From NCBI GenBank assembly GCA_019614645.1, contig JABWDB010000016.1, positions 1,922,001-1,986,000 on the forward strand: 64,000 nt of DNA. The letters run 5' to 3'. Positions within the stretch are counted from its first letter, which is position 1; every line of letters begins with the position of its first letter. The stretch is from Stratiolaelaps scimitus (taxonomy: Eukaryota; Arthropoda; Arachnida; Mesostigmata; Laelapidae). The notes under the pieces were generated by a model, which was not told the origin of the DNA, ran no database searches, and saw only the letters and a program-made list of their open reading frames with translations. This document shows positions 22,163 through 33,414 of this stretch, one piece after another. Position numbers and translations under genes: made by a program.

Positions 22163-24259
22163 TCAGTGATGATTCCAACAGACACCACAACAGGTCCGGT
22201 GACATGTCGTGGAATATGTTGAATCCAGTAAAATCCACCATTCGCTTTTTACACATGGTGGCGGTATCATCTTCTGATACAATGTTTCCCGAGACCCAAT
22301 TCCCAGCCGTCGCACCGTCAGCCGTTTAGCACATTGGTGACAACAAAACTGACAGACAGATACAGCCGCTCCAATTGCCAATAGCGAGCCCGAAATTCGG
22401 CGAGGTTTCTGTCTATGATTGCAGATCATTAATCTGATCTTCTTCATCTGTGTCCGGCAGATAAAGAAGGCCGGAAACTCGACAGTGGAATTCGGCCATT
22501 GTTTTATCGACTGTCTCTAAATAGAACACAATTCAATTTCGAGCTATGCATTTAGAGAATTATTATAATAATAGAATATATAAGGTCAGAAGGGTTGGAG
22601 CCGTGCAGAAAATCAGCACAATGTTGTTGGAACAATTTGTAATTGGTATCTCATCGATTCATGTGCACGGTTTTAGTATAAATGAAGCATGGTCACCAGG
22701 AATTTCAGGCTGCGGGGAGGATTACCTTGTGCTTTGAGATGTGATGTATGTCACGACGGGTCCACTCATTTGTGTGGCTCAGTATTTGTACACAGCTAAG
22801 CAAAAATGATCTACATTTGCTCGCAATCCTAAACCTCGACAAAATGCCCGCTTCTAACAGCCTCCTTCCTCTATATCTATCAAAGAATTGCGTATGTTCG
22901 CTGGTTCAGCGTAAACAGTGATCCGAAATGTGTCATCGAATAACGGCAATAATAAAAGTATGAACTGAGGCCGATGCCTTCAATCAGTGGAAACCGCCAC
23001 TTGCGTACGTGCCTTTCAGATTGATGCCGCACGCTGGCCAATGCTCACGCTCAAGTGAGCACACACCAAACTATCGGAGCACAACGCGAGCCAGAGCGGA
23101 CAAACAGCCCTGAATGAACGGAACGACTGAGCCCTGACAATCCCTGAGTCGACGTCGTTGGTGGCCGTATTTTGCCATTGTCGGTCTCATTTCATTTTTT
23201 TTCTTCTCTCCCCGACGTTCCCGGGGCAGATAGGGTGACGGACTTACAGCTGTGAAATCTTCGGTTTGGTACTCAACAGAGATTTTTGTCAAATTTTTTG
23301 AATCCTGCTGGGCGGACAACGAGGATCGTAGTCTGCGTTCGCTGCACAGTAACGTTTGAACAGGATGAATGTGGTTGAGATTGGTACATCGTCTACCCCT
23401 CGACGCGGTAGGGCTGTCTGCAGTTCAGCCTATAGCGGAAGTCTGATCTTAATTTGGGTGGTTTCAATCCTTGGGGAGCTTCGAGCTTGCCAGTCGACAT
23501 TCGAATAATTATCAAAATAATATTATTATTATTGTAACAATAAAAATGCAAGCGCAAATGCCAGGTGCATCAACAGCTGCATTTCGAATGGACGAATGAA
23601 ATAACGGCCCTGGATCTATGTGATATCTCAGAATCAAAGAAAAACTATTACTGAGTACAAAGGAGATGTTAAAACGATTTCGTCAAAAGTGTTTCAGAGT
23701 GCTCTTTGAAAGGCGACATGTTCCATCCCCAGGTAGAGTGGCCCCCAAGCTGAAAAGTATCGACAGCTTGACGAGACGGTCATCAGAAAAGCGTTATGTA
23801 GAGGAACCTACTAATTAATTTATTTACGATGACCGCAGTAGGAATATTCTGAGGGTCGCAATTGACAGAAATTGCTGTATCCGATCCTCACTCAAATTAT
23901 TTTCCTTGTCACAGTCACATAATGGACGAATATGAATTGCCTTGACTGCTGAGGAATTGTAACGGGTTGGAATTCAATCAGTTGCCTATGTATAATAATA
24001 ATTCAATATGTGGCCACGATTGTGTTCGTGGTCCGCCCGACTTCTATCCGGCCACGCGAATGCCGAGCTTACCTTCGGGCTTGCCACAGCCTTCAAGAAA
24101 CGATAGATACGCGGAGCAAACGGCACCGAAAAACGTAATATGACAATCATTGCTGGCGTCATTGAAACGCGACGGCGGGAATCGCTCGTGTCGCCGGAGT
24201 GAAATCGACGATTTCAGCGTTGTCATCGTCTGGTCACGTCGAGGACACGCGTTGTCCAT
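22163..24259 (-). CDS. Tentative three-exon gene model, unknown protein
   Basis: Exon A 24073..24259 starts at an ATG in good context (GTGACAGCCATGG), is open for 62 codons and ends at a GTAAGC donor in phase 1. Exon B 23248..23417 begins after GGCTGAACTGCAG in the matching phase and ends at a GTAAGT donor in phase 0. Exon C 22163..22510 follows TTCTATTTAGAGACAG, is in phase, and is open for 115 codons to a TGA. The sum is 705 nt (234 aa). Exon A is rich in Arg/Ser with a short hydrophobic stretch; exon C is Cys-rich (CQFCCHQC). No family is recognised. Against the model: exons B and C each have a second open frame with protein-like composition (in C, one begins MAEFHCRVSGLLYLPDTDEE), so the frame, and perhaps the joining, could be wrong. 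Exon A is the most secure part. Confidence 0.28.
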
Positions 24260-24892
24260 GGCTGTCACATCGAATGTTACATATCTTACAGGAGGATACA
24301 TATTAAAATCACTTTCATTATGCTTCATTCCCATCGTGCACAAAACACATACATACACACACACCCACATAACAACAACAAAATCGTTATCATAGTGATA
24401 TATTATTAGATCTAAAGCCATATATTTGGGCACCAGCCTTGGACCGTCACAGATGCTATTTATAGTGCAGCTTCGATTAGTTGAGTTCAGCTATGACCGT
24501 TGCGCCACATCGATAGGCAAACAGATCGAAGCCCATGTTTTTTTGGTCCACCCTTCATTCAATGAGTAAATATGATTCCATGAAAAGAAACAAAAACAAA
24601 TTCTAATTGTTGACTTAATTCATTTGCGGATACTTGTACATGGATAAATACAAGTGTCTAGACTCTGTCTGCCTGCTCTAGCAGACACAGTATTTGACAC
24701 AATATCAGACCACGACACAATATTTGCTGGTCTCGCAGTTTCTCTAAGCTAATACCTTTACCAACACAAGGAAGTATCATACAGATAAAAAGCTATCGAA
24801 ACTACTATAGAATAAATGTACAGAACTTTTCATCTAATACAAAAAACAATATGCCTTTCTGCTGTTGAACACAGGTGAAACACTCACCCATG

Positions 24893-25159
24893 TCAATTAA
24901 CGATGTCTGCAGCTATAGTCTTATCATTATTCTCGACTTCATATTGTTTATGTGTCAAAATTGACCACCACACAGAAACTGGAATAATCAGGCCAGAAGA
25001 TGCCTGTGTATAAACGTCACCGCAAACGAACAATACCGCAACGTCGCATCCACCCGTCAATTCAATCCCATAACATCGACGGCAGGTGCACGCAGCTGTG
25101 TATCTGCATATACATCCTATGGCCCGATTCCCTCCTCTAACTCTTGCGTGCCATAGCAT
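24893..25159 (-). CDS. Open frame of 88 codons, doubtful
   Basis: Codon use is mixed and the peptide is Cys-rich at its start (CICRYTAACTCRRC), but it has no domain or splice support. It lies upstream, on the same strand, of the tentative model at 22163..24259 and could be an earlier exon of it; I could not connect them. Confidence 0.12.
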   Translation of the reverse strand: MLWHARVRGGNRAIGCICRYTAACTCRRCYGIELTGGCDVAVLFVCGDVYTQASSGLIIPVSVWWSILTHKQYEVENNDKTIAADIVN

Positions 25160-25689
25160 TCATTCTACTATCAGCTGAATTTTATGTAAGCCCCTTTACG
25201 CCCCGCAACGCTCCCTTATTTCGGTACGCAATCTAAAGCGTCTGTTGATGAAAAAGAAGTCGTTGTTACCGGCAGATGGATAAAATAAATGCGAGAATGA
25301 AGGAGAAAACTATCGAGGAATGGGGCGGCGTGGTACCTCTGAGTCAGGTGTGAGATACATTCAATTCTCCCCATTGGCAACATTATTATACTACTACCAT
25401 TAGACCATATATATATATATTTATATATAAATGGGGCGTCGTGCAATACAAAGTATACCGTGCGCAGTATTAGTGAGGTATGAAAAAACGTTCGAGGCTA
25501 TCTGACTGGTAACGGGAAGGCCTTCTCGCTCCATGTCCATCAGTTGGTCGTGTCTGCTGCTCTGCGACGGCAGCGCGAAAGTAATAGCAACAACAATATT
25601 GTTGGCGCGTGATACCTCTATGCTGGCCACACGGGAGGGGGGTTTCAGGCGACATTCATTCACATTGATAATCGAGCTGACGAGCGCCA

Positions 25690-25830
25690 TGGCGAGATGC
25701 CAAATATTAACTGGCCAACAGCGACAACAGCAACTACAACCACAACAACAACAACAGCAACAGCGGCAACAAAACCAAATAGAAATTGTCGATCGCTCAA
25801 TATCGGTGAAGGTCACTATTCTTCTTGTGG
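25690..25830 (+). CDS. Possible exon encoding a poly-Gln stretch
   Basis: A + frame starting at ATGGCGAGATGC carries CAA/CAG repeats giving a Gln-rich run with Arg and Leu interruptions. It then reads IEIVDRSISVKV up to a possible donor GTGAAG then GTCACT. Mixed CAA/CAG codons rather than a pure repeat suggest coding use, but no acceptor or family was found. Confidence 0.22.
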
Positions 25831-26681
25831 AACCGTTTCGCCATCATAATACCTCACTGGCTCACTCAGCTGGCCCCGTTCGCTGACATGAACGAACCGC
25901 CCCAAACAGAGTCAGACAATGCCGGGCGAGCACCAGCAGCACACCATTGCCACCCGAAGTCCAGCGCCTGGACAGACACTCGGAGACAGAGAGAGAGAGA
26001 AGGACGGCAGGTAGCCAAAAACAGACTGACCACCACACCCAAGTGGTTATTAAAAATATCTAAAAATATCTAAATATATATATATTGTATAGATGCGCAT
26101 ATATTATAAGTAGTCTGCCAACAGACATCTGCCTCTTGGCTCACTTGTAATAATGGTGATTGTCTAATGGTGCTTACTAAAACTTTGCAAAAATATCACT
26201 ATTAGTAAGAATAACGACATAATAATAGTAATAATTGAGGATCTCGATACGACTCCGATGAATTATTTGTTTCGTATACAGTACGTTTTGCTCACCAGGA
26301 AGATAATGATTTCAGTTAGGAAGGATGGCGCATACATCCGTTTCTACATAGGATAATATGATATAATTGTTCGTCTTTGGAGACCTTCAGTAAGTGAAGC
26401 ATAATCGGGTAGATCTGCTCCTGAGCCAAATAGACTGTTTAAACGTAAAGTACATTTCAAAGCATGTAGATATATAATAATGTTAATGACTCTTACACGC
26501 ACCCTATTGTCTCTGATCGAAATATCATCTCTCATTTACATAACATCACATATACGATTATTAAATAAGGAGTGCAATGTATTCAACCTTTTAGATATAC
26601 TCACACTCGTGAATACAGATGTATTGTACAGATTCTGGTTTGTGATACTATCCTTATAGCGTGAAATGTATAAACGAGAAT

Positions 26682-26745
26682 ATCGGAGTCAATCTCTTTT
26701 TTTTTCGAGCTGACCCTCAGCTGCTCCCCGGATCGGAGTCAATCT
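26682..26745. repeat. 14-bp direct repeat flanking a 36-bp insert
   Basis: ATCGGAGTCAATCT occurs at 26682..26695 and 26732..26745. The 36 bp between them start with a T-run. This could be a small insertion with a target duplication or a slippage duplication. Confidence 0.6.
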
Positions 26746-27035
26746 TGAACTAAATTCACTATACGGAACTCTTTCTTCGACGATGTTAGTAAGGGGTCAT
26801 TGCTGTGATGGAAATATCAATTTTTTTTGTGCTTTAGACTTTCCTATTCTGGCTTGGATAACGGTGGTCAAGACGATTTTGTTCCAAAACCAAGCCCCGT
26901 CGTAGAAGTGACAATATATATATGGGAAGCCTATCCAGATGTGTACGCCTATATATATGACCCTTAAGAATAACATGTGAACTGTTGGTTTAGAGCGAAC
27001 ATTTCATAAGTTTGACGGATGAAACTCTGCTAGTA

Positions 27036-27063
<28 letters not shown>
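27036..27063. repeat. (AT)n microsatellite
   Basis: A fourteen-unit tract. Confidence 0.9.
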
Positions 27064-27066
<3 letters not shown>

Positions 27067-27305
27067 TGTTAGCCCACAGCGCTTTTCCTCAATCTATAAT
27101 ACACTGAGCGCGTCTGACGAGTCCGGATCAGATGATGACAGGAAATGTGCTCGAACACGCTGGCTCTGCTTATGGTGATAGGAACGCGCTCATTGTGATG
27201 GCCGTCCGGGCATTCTCGAGTTAGGTTGCCTTAGTGCACGATAGGAACATGAATACTCTCTGAGCTCAGCCGCTTTCCTGGGCCGCAGCAACAAAACTAC
27301 AGTGG

Positions 27306-27596
27306 ATGAAATGCCGCCACTGTGATGTCCTCTATCATCGCCCGAATCGTTGCTACGGTTGCCTACCTACTTCCGTTGGTATGGGTGCCCCGTTGAAACG
27401 GGAGCCAGGTCAACTCCGACGCCTAAAAGTTCCCGTAGTCAGGCCAATGGATCATTTTCTTGATCCTAGACTATTATGGTGTGTGTCTCTCTCGTCAAAG
27501 CGTTTCCCGTCAGTAGGCGATGGGGCACCTCGCACGCACTATGTGAGCGAGTCACGACACAGAGCTGATACACCGAATCGCTTTCCTTTTCACTAA
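27306..27596 (+). CDS. Open frame with a CxxC-x9-CxxC start, doubtful
   Basis: The 96-codon frame begins MKCRHCDVLYHRPNRCYGC, so four cysteines are spaced as a possible zinc knuckle (Cys 3, 6, 16, 19). A basic region follows. Composition is plausible for coding, but no splice sites or family support were found. Confidence 0.2.
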   Translation: MKCRHCDVLYHRPNRCYGCLPTSVGMGAPLKREPGQLRRLKVPVVRPMDHFLDPRLLWCVSLSSKRFPSVGDGAPRTHYVSESRHRADTPNRFPFH

Positions 27597-28183
27597 CGAA
27601 CAAAATTGCGCATTCCTCTATGCGCCATCATCCACTGGACACCACCCAACCAAAAGTAGACATAGTGCTTTATCTGACATACAAATCTCCTACAAGAACT
27701 TCATTGTCCGCTTCTAAAGAACGATTTTTCTAGGTTCATATGTCACCCTTATGCCAGTATGATCACAGTAAGACAAGTGGATATTTCTCACTATTCCTCC
27801 CTCACCCCGAGGCCTGCTTATCGTCGTCATATGATGAAAACTATCGAAACGATTCGAGCTTGATAAGACTCAGGTTATTCTCAGAAAAATAAACATGCAC
27901 TAATTACCTCAGCCACACGAATAATAGCATGTCACCATTTAGAGAGGTGAATACCCAGATTGGAGAAGAAAGTGAGGTACAAAATCGTAAAACACTAGCA
28001 CCGCATGAAATCAACTGTCACTAATTACAAAGATCGGAGTGCCACGAATTAGGAAATGGAAGGGGTCTCGTGCTTTTGTCGAGTCAACTTGGACATTCGG
28101 TTGTTTACCGATTAGAGACTAACATTTGCAGCACTGTTGCTTATCTCAGGGGCATCTGCTGATGGAAAGCACCTTGTAGTTCG
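27597..28183. other. Non-coding stretch, no gene seen
   Basis: Nothing beyond short open frames. Confidence 0.45.
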
Positions 28184-28723
28184 TTGTTAGGCTATTTGGG
28201 TGGTCTTTCGGTACGCCCAGTGATCAACAGCTTCAGTGCCCCGACTACCCACCAATACTTGCTATTTATTCTTGCGCTCAAGCCTACCAGCGCTCAACCC
28301 AATGTCCAGTACCGCCCATATCCTAGCCCACTCGGCCGTGGTAAAATGACCGTAGTATCCTCGTCGCCTTTAGCCGACCTTCCTGAAGAGGGGAGTGACA
28401 AATCTCCGGGTGATTTATCTTCGCTCTGCCATCGAATCCCATCACACTGGGTGGTACAGCGATCTCCAATTTCCACTTCGACGACCCCATACCATTATTG
28501 CCGTTATAGAGACAAACACACACACACACACACACATCGGGTCCACCCTCTCTGTCGATCTACTTTCTTACAGCTCTGCTTTTGGGTGACTATTACTATT
28601 GACGACAATTGTTCTTCTCCTGTTCGTTCTGTGGAAGCTACCCTCACATCAGGTGGGATTGCCTCGTCGTCTACTCACGTACGCCATTCACTCAACCCAA
28701 GTCTTCCATATCCACCTATATAA
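28184..28723 (+). other. Long open frame (179 codons) across a CA repeat, probably not a gene
   Basis: The frame is unusually long for this AT-rich DNA, and its first two thirds have varied composition (LADLPEEGSDKSPGDLSS). It passes through a (CA)n tract at 28517..28536 read as HTHTHT, and the opposite strand is open over the same stretch. No start context, domain or splice support was found. Confidence 0.15.
28517..28536. repeat. (CA)n microsatellite
   Basis: A ten-unit CA tract. Confidence 0.9.
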
Positions 28724-29557
28724 TATCACTAACTGATAGTGAAACAATTCCGAATAGTGGCGCCTACTGAAGAGACCGAACGTTTCCATCCCTCAACCAC
28801 TCAGACTTAGATTTTACAGCAAACCTCACTGAACTCGATGACCCATAGCTCCGCGCACTGAAGTTCACCTCAATGTCTCCTCACCTTAATCTCAACGAAT
28901 CCTCAGAAATTTGAAAATTCTAACGAAGGTTACTCGGCATAATAATCAACGGACCGCGTAACGTCAGAGGCTTTACGAAACTGACCTTAAGGAAAAAGGA
29001 TGACCCTCGGCGTCACTCTTCTTGCTGACTTCTACCGTTTCCGGTAGATGAGCACACTTTCTTCTATTGATCGACCTGCTATTTACATAATAGACAACTG
29101 TTCCAAGGGATATGTCTTTTTTTCTTTTACTAAAGGTGTGCAGAAAGAAACTCCATTGGGTTGCCGGTACATTATTATTTGGTTCTGACAGAGTTCGCTA
29201 GGATTCACACACCGTCCAGATTTCTTTCATCGCTCCGTATGAGGACAGGCCGGCTTTATGAATATTGCTAAGGATTAGTAAAATCGCACTGCAGTTTGTG
29301 TCGGCTTGCTCGGAGAACAGGTCAACGTATCGTTCCTCCTTTCTGCGGTCTATTCTGACCGGATTCGAATCACAGGATCGTTCCATCCAACGGATAGCTC
29401 CAATCGTTATACCATCTACGCTAAGCAGGCAATAGGTAATGGACCGGAGGCTAGATATACCGTGTGTATATATTATATAGGGCAAGAACGGTGCACTGCA
29501 CTGCAGTTGGTCCTCACCTATTGAAAAGCTGAGTGCAATGGGGAACAATTGTATGCC
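28724..29557. other. Non-coding stretch, no gene seen
   Basis: A 116-codon - frame (29198..29548) is unsupported. Confidence 0.45.
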
Positions 29558-29827
29558 AATAGGGCAGGCCTCTTAGACGGGAAGTGCACAGAGGTCTTGA
29601 GAGATTGGGAGAGAAGGGAAGCAGCTGAGAGTCAGCTAACCACGTCATGTTCGTACGGTGAGGAGGATGTGTGGTGCTCGTGGCTGGGCTTGTACACATC
29701 TCACCACCCTTTACTGAAGTAATGCGATAAGCGATACCGGGAAGGGTGGTGCTGTTGAACATCGTCAACAGTTCCATAGGGGGGGCGGCCATGGTGTTGG
29801 CATGCATTAGCATGCCAACACCCCCCC

Positions 29828-29858
<31 letters not shown>

Positions 29859-29869
29859 TAGGGCAGGCC
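29558..29869 (+). mobile_element. A-tailed retroposed element with target-site duplication
   Basis: The 13-bp direct repeat AATAGGGCAGGCC lies at 29558..29570 and 29857..29869. Between them are about 285 bp ending in a perfect hairpin (29793..29822) and an uninterrupted run of 28 A (29831..29858). Direct repeats around a poly(A) end are the signature of insertion by target-primed reverse transcription. It may be a 5'-truncated LINE 3' end or a SINE; no pol III promoter boxes are obvious, which favours a truncated LINE. The - strand frame 29514..29813 over it is probably spurious. Confidence 0.65.
29793..29822 (+). other. Perfect 13-bp hairpin next to the poly(A) tail
   Basis: GGTGTTGGCATGC, a 4-nt loop ATTA, then GCATGCCAACACC. 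A G7 run (29779..29785) and the C run reaching 29827 could extend the stem past a bulge. Such 3' stem-loops are known as reverse-transcriptase recognition structures in some LINE/SINE pairs; that role here is inferred. Confidence 0.85.
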
Positions 29870-31373
29870 ACTTGGCCGACCTCTGGGTTGTAAACGTTGA
29901 ATCACCCCCTGGATCACTGCGTTCTTTCGTGCATGTCGAGAATTGGCCATCTCGCAACGGTCGCATTGGTGGTTCACAATTCGACCGATCGATTTTTGCG
30001 CTTGTCTTCCTTTCAGGATGCTACAACGCACACAAAAAATTCCCCATTTAATCTCTCCTATACCGAAAAGTATCCAGCACATTTAGATAGATACTTGATA
30101 ATATCAATGCTCAATATGCTTAGCTAAGCCTGGTATAATAGATGAATCGCTCAGTATTCGATAGTGACAGATAAGGCTCCCTCAAACACACTCTACAACA
30201 GACTTTTTCTATTATTAATTTTTCACCCACCGAAAAAAAAACTTAAGTGACGATCACTTTGCCTTTTTCGAAATCCGTGATTCAAACGCTAACAATTGTT
30301 ATTATGAACTAGTTTCGATTGTTTCTCCTAAAGTGCCTAGTCTTCTATAGCAAAATAGCCGCTGTGAAGCGGTCAGCCGTACAAATGATCATATGCGTCT
30401 GAACGTTGTGAGCGAAACGACTGGCACAAAGACGCGAATATTTTTTCATCATCTGTTTTTCCCCTTTAGCGAACGACTGCTGCGATAGAGCGGCTACGTC
30501 GAATTGCCACGAAAGTGGGCACCCGGCGAATAAATTAATCGAATACAGGGTTAGGGTGTACTGCGTGACACTCTTGCAAAGGTGAACGTCCTCAGTCACA
30601 GGGTTCGCATCCAGTAGAGAAGAGTCGATTTAACTCTTAATGCATAAATATAACTGGAGAGCGTAGCTATTTGGCCAACTCTCCGAAAAATTTACGACTT
30701 TCGTTATATACATTGTTATACGTGTTTGCATACAGTAAAATACTATTGTACGCATCGCTGTACAAAAACCTAACCTTAATCTTACTAACCATAGGAGCAT
30801 GTGTGCGTCTTAAGCGCACATAGATCGCTATTGTCCAAGCTAGTCATATACATTTAGCTGGTGGGAATACTTAGAAGCCGACTGCTAACATATGAATAAC
30901 GGATCAGTAACGGTCCAGAATAATTCGTAAGCCGCGGGGGGGGGGGATATCATGGCTGTAATCTCTGCAGTTGGCCTGGCGCAGCACGACAATAGACAAC
31001 CAAACAGAACCAAGCTACCATAGGCATCTTCGGGAATCGTACGAACGTCTTATTGACTGGATCTTAATCATTGTTACTGAAAGGGGACTGTTCTAAGTTC
31101 GAGCATAAAACGCAAACACATAAAACATACGTTTCAACCAGGGCATCGTAACGTGCCTAGTCGTATTACGAATGGCCTCGTCGCGATTTAACACAGAACA
31201 GCAAATTAACATTTTTGTTTGTTTGTTTCTGGACATTGTTGAGAATGTATTTCTACCAAGACAATCGTTGCTGAGATCTACGTGAAGACACTCGGGAGGT
31301 AAAATGTCATTTTTTTTTGACATGTCAATTATTATTACAACAATAATAATAGGTTGTTGGTTTTTGTTCACAG
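29870..31373. other. Mostly non-coding; weak - open frames
   Basis: The - frame 30345..30599 (84 codons) has plausible composition, but its start overlaps a B-box-like motif on the + strand (GGTTCGCATCC, 30602..30612), so a SINE fragment is as likely. A 12-13 bp G-run lies near 30935. Confidence 0.3.
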
Positions 31374-31557
31374 ACTTTGGCTGTTGACGTCGTCAGAACG
31401 ACCGTCCAACAGTCAAAGAAGCCCTCCGCCAAAGAAGCGCGCACAAAGAGTGGCTCCGGCCGCCTCAAACTCCGTGGGAACGTTTCGACATCACTACAGT
31501 TTGTTGAACACGGACCCTGACGCGCTAGCCACAGATCAACGAGGACTTCTTGTCTAG
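31374..31557 (+). CDS. Candidate terminal exon with a basic NLS-like motif
   Basis: A strong acceptor (GGTTTTTGTTCACAG) precedes 184 nt, open in phase 2 to a TAG. The peptide includes SQRSPPPKKRAQR, a cluster resembling a nuclear localisation signal, and a Ser/Ala-rich tail ending QRGLLV. A second frame across most of the segment is also open and plausible (TLAVDVVRTTVQQSKKPSAK), so the frame is uncertain. Upstream exons were not found. Confidence 0.3.
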
Positions 31558-33390
31558 CTATCGTCAGCAATGGTCCCCGAAATGTGAATAGATAACGTGA
31601 CTAGCTCGGGATGAATATCGACAATATCGAGATACGACGCTACCTCTATTTACATTACATTATCCAGCTATTTTTTCAGCGTTAGCAGTCACAACAGCCA
31701 CTATGGAGATAGCTGTAAAAGTATGCCTCCATCCCTCGATGAACATGCGTATCGGCGGCCTATAAACAATCTTTAGCAACGTACACGATTGTTGTTAATA
31801 ATTATATTGATGTATGCATATGACTAACTCATGTTTGTGTATCTAGTACTGTTCGGCGTTTCAGCGCTGGTGGTCATCCTTCAAGTATAGTTTAACCACT
31901 CTCATGGAGCGAGCGGTTACACATAGATACAGATATATAGATCGGCATGGTTAGGTAAATATTGAGGGAACTCAAACATACTTAGTCATTGGTTGGCGCT
32001 TAACGCTCATAACAGTAACATATCTAACGAAATCTGGGAATGAACACGAAGGATAAACTGTACTTTTTCGACTTTTGTTCATTTCAGTGCACTTAAATTC
32101 GCACGTGTAAATCTAAAAATGAAAGCGTGCTTTCAGCTTTTGTATTTCAATTTGTGCCTATTGAGGTAAGTCTCGTTAGTCTCGTTAGCTTAAACCGAAT
32201 CGATTTCCAATAATGATTACACAGCGAGGAACTCGAGGCTACATTCTGCCGCAATAGTTAAACCTGGCTGCTCTTTATTTCACCATGATTGAGATACTTG
32301 CCGCTAATTTATATTCCTCGTATCTTTCAATTATTCCTTTGTTGCCATCTCAACACAGAAGCAGCCAAGACACTGCCGACTGAATCCATTCGAATAGGCT
32401 TGCCACGTAATGCCTGATAGTGTGAATAATGCCAAGAGTTGCTCGGCATCCAGAGTTAATTATTGGTGAGCAATCTTATCGTAATCAGCCTATGCGATTT
32501 GCTTTGAGGGTTGAAAAGGGACGAGAGGGCTACGGGTGTTTGATATCAAGCGGTTGCTATCATGTAGCGTGACAAGGTAGCAACAGAATCAGCGAGATGT
32601 GATGTTTCACCCAGCCATTTCATGTTACCGCGGAATGAAATGCGAGCAGAAGTAACACCCCGAATAGAGAAAATTGTAGATGTGACAGGAACTGAACAGA
32701 TGTGGACAAAGAGCTCCATTCTCGTAATACGCCTTTAAGTTACGTTGGCGATTGTAATGCTCATTGTTATATTAATTATGCATAACTAATTTACTATTTT
32801 ATAATAGCTAACTTTTGGTACTTGTATTTTCTATAGCTGTAAACCCCTCCGCCTTTTGACATAGCACAGCTTCACTCACGGCAGCTATTTCATCCTTTAA
32901 TGAACTGAGTCCAAATCTATTTTCTGTGGCCACTACAAGTCTTTTATGACGTTTGCAATCATATACTTCCAACACTCGTCGAGATGAACTCCACTGTAAT
33001 GGTCAACCATTCCGTGTATGTGGTCAATCAAGTCATCAGGTTTAACCTTGTTACTAAGGGATTCGTTGCATGCGCTCGGTCATTCCGTCATATCGTGACG
33101 AGACAAGAGCTCATGCCACTAGCTCTGTAGTCCTTGGAGTCAGGGTACCACCGAGCTCACCCAAGAAGAACTCTGAGAATAAACAAAGTGAACAAGTTGC
33201 GACATTGCTCAGCCTTTCAGTAGACCTGTAGCAGCTATCCTGCTGTGCTCGACAGGAGCGTTCTGACACAACTAACGGCCAACAGCAGCTACCGAAAAGC
33301 TCGCAGATATATGGGTTACCATGGAATGGGAATAAACAAAGGAGGGAATAGAAGGAAGAACCAATGTAGAAGGGCCCCATTCTCAATAGG
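31558..33390. other. Non-coding stretch, no gene seen
   Basis: AT-rich sequence with no credible open frame. Confidence 0.5.
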
Positions 33391-33397
33391 ATACACT

Positions 33398-33414
33398 GCT
33401 GCTGCTGCTGCTGC
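33398..33414. repeat. (CTG)n short repeat
   Basis: GCT/CTG units within an open frame of no other support. Confidence 0.7.

Noticed and set aside
24690..24760. SDHDTIFAGL resembling the SDH motif of LINE endonucleases
   Set aside because: Only one short motif; no reverse transcriptase or other endonuclease motif flanks it.
30345..30599. 84-codon - frame with plausible composition
   Set aside because: Its start overlaps a B-box-like motif and it has no splice or family support.
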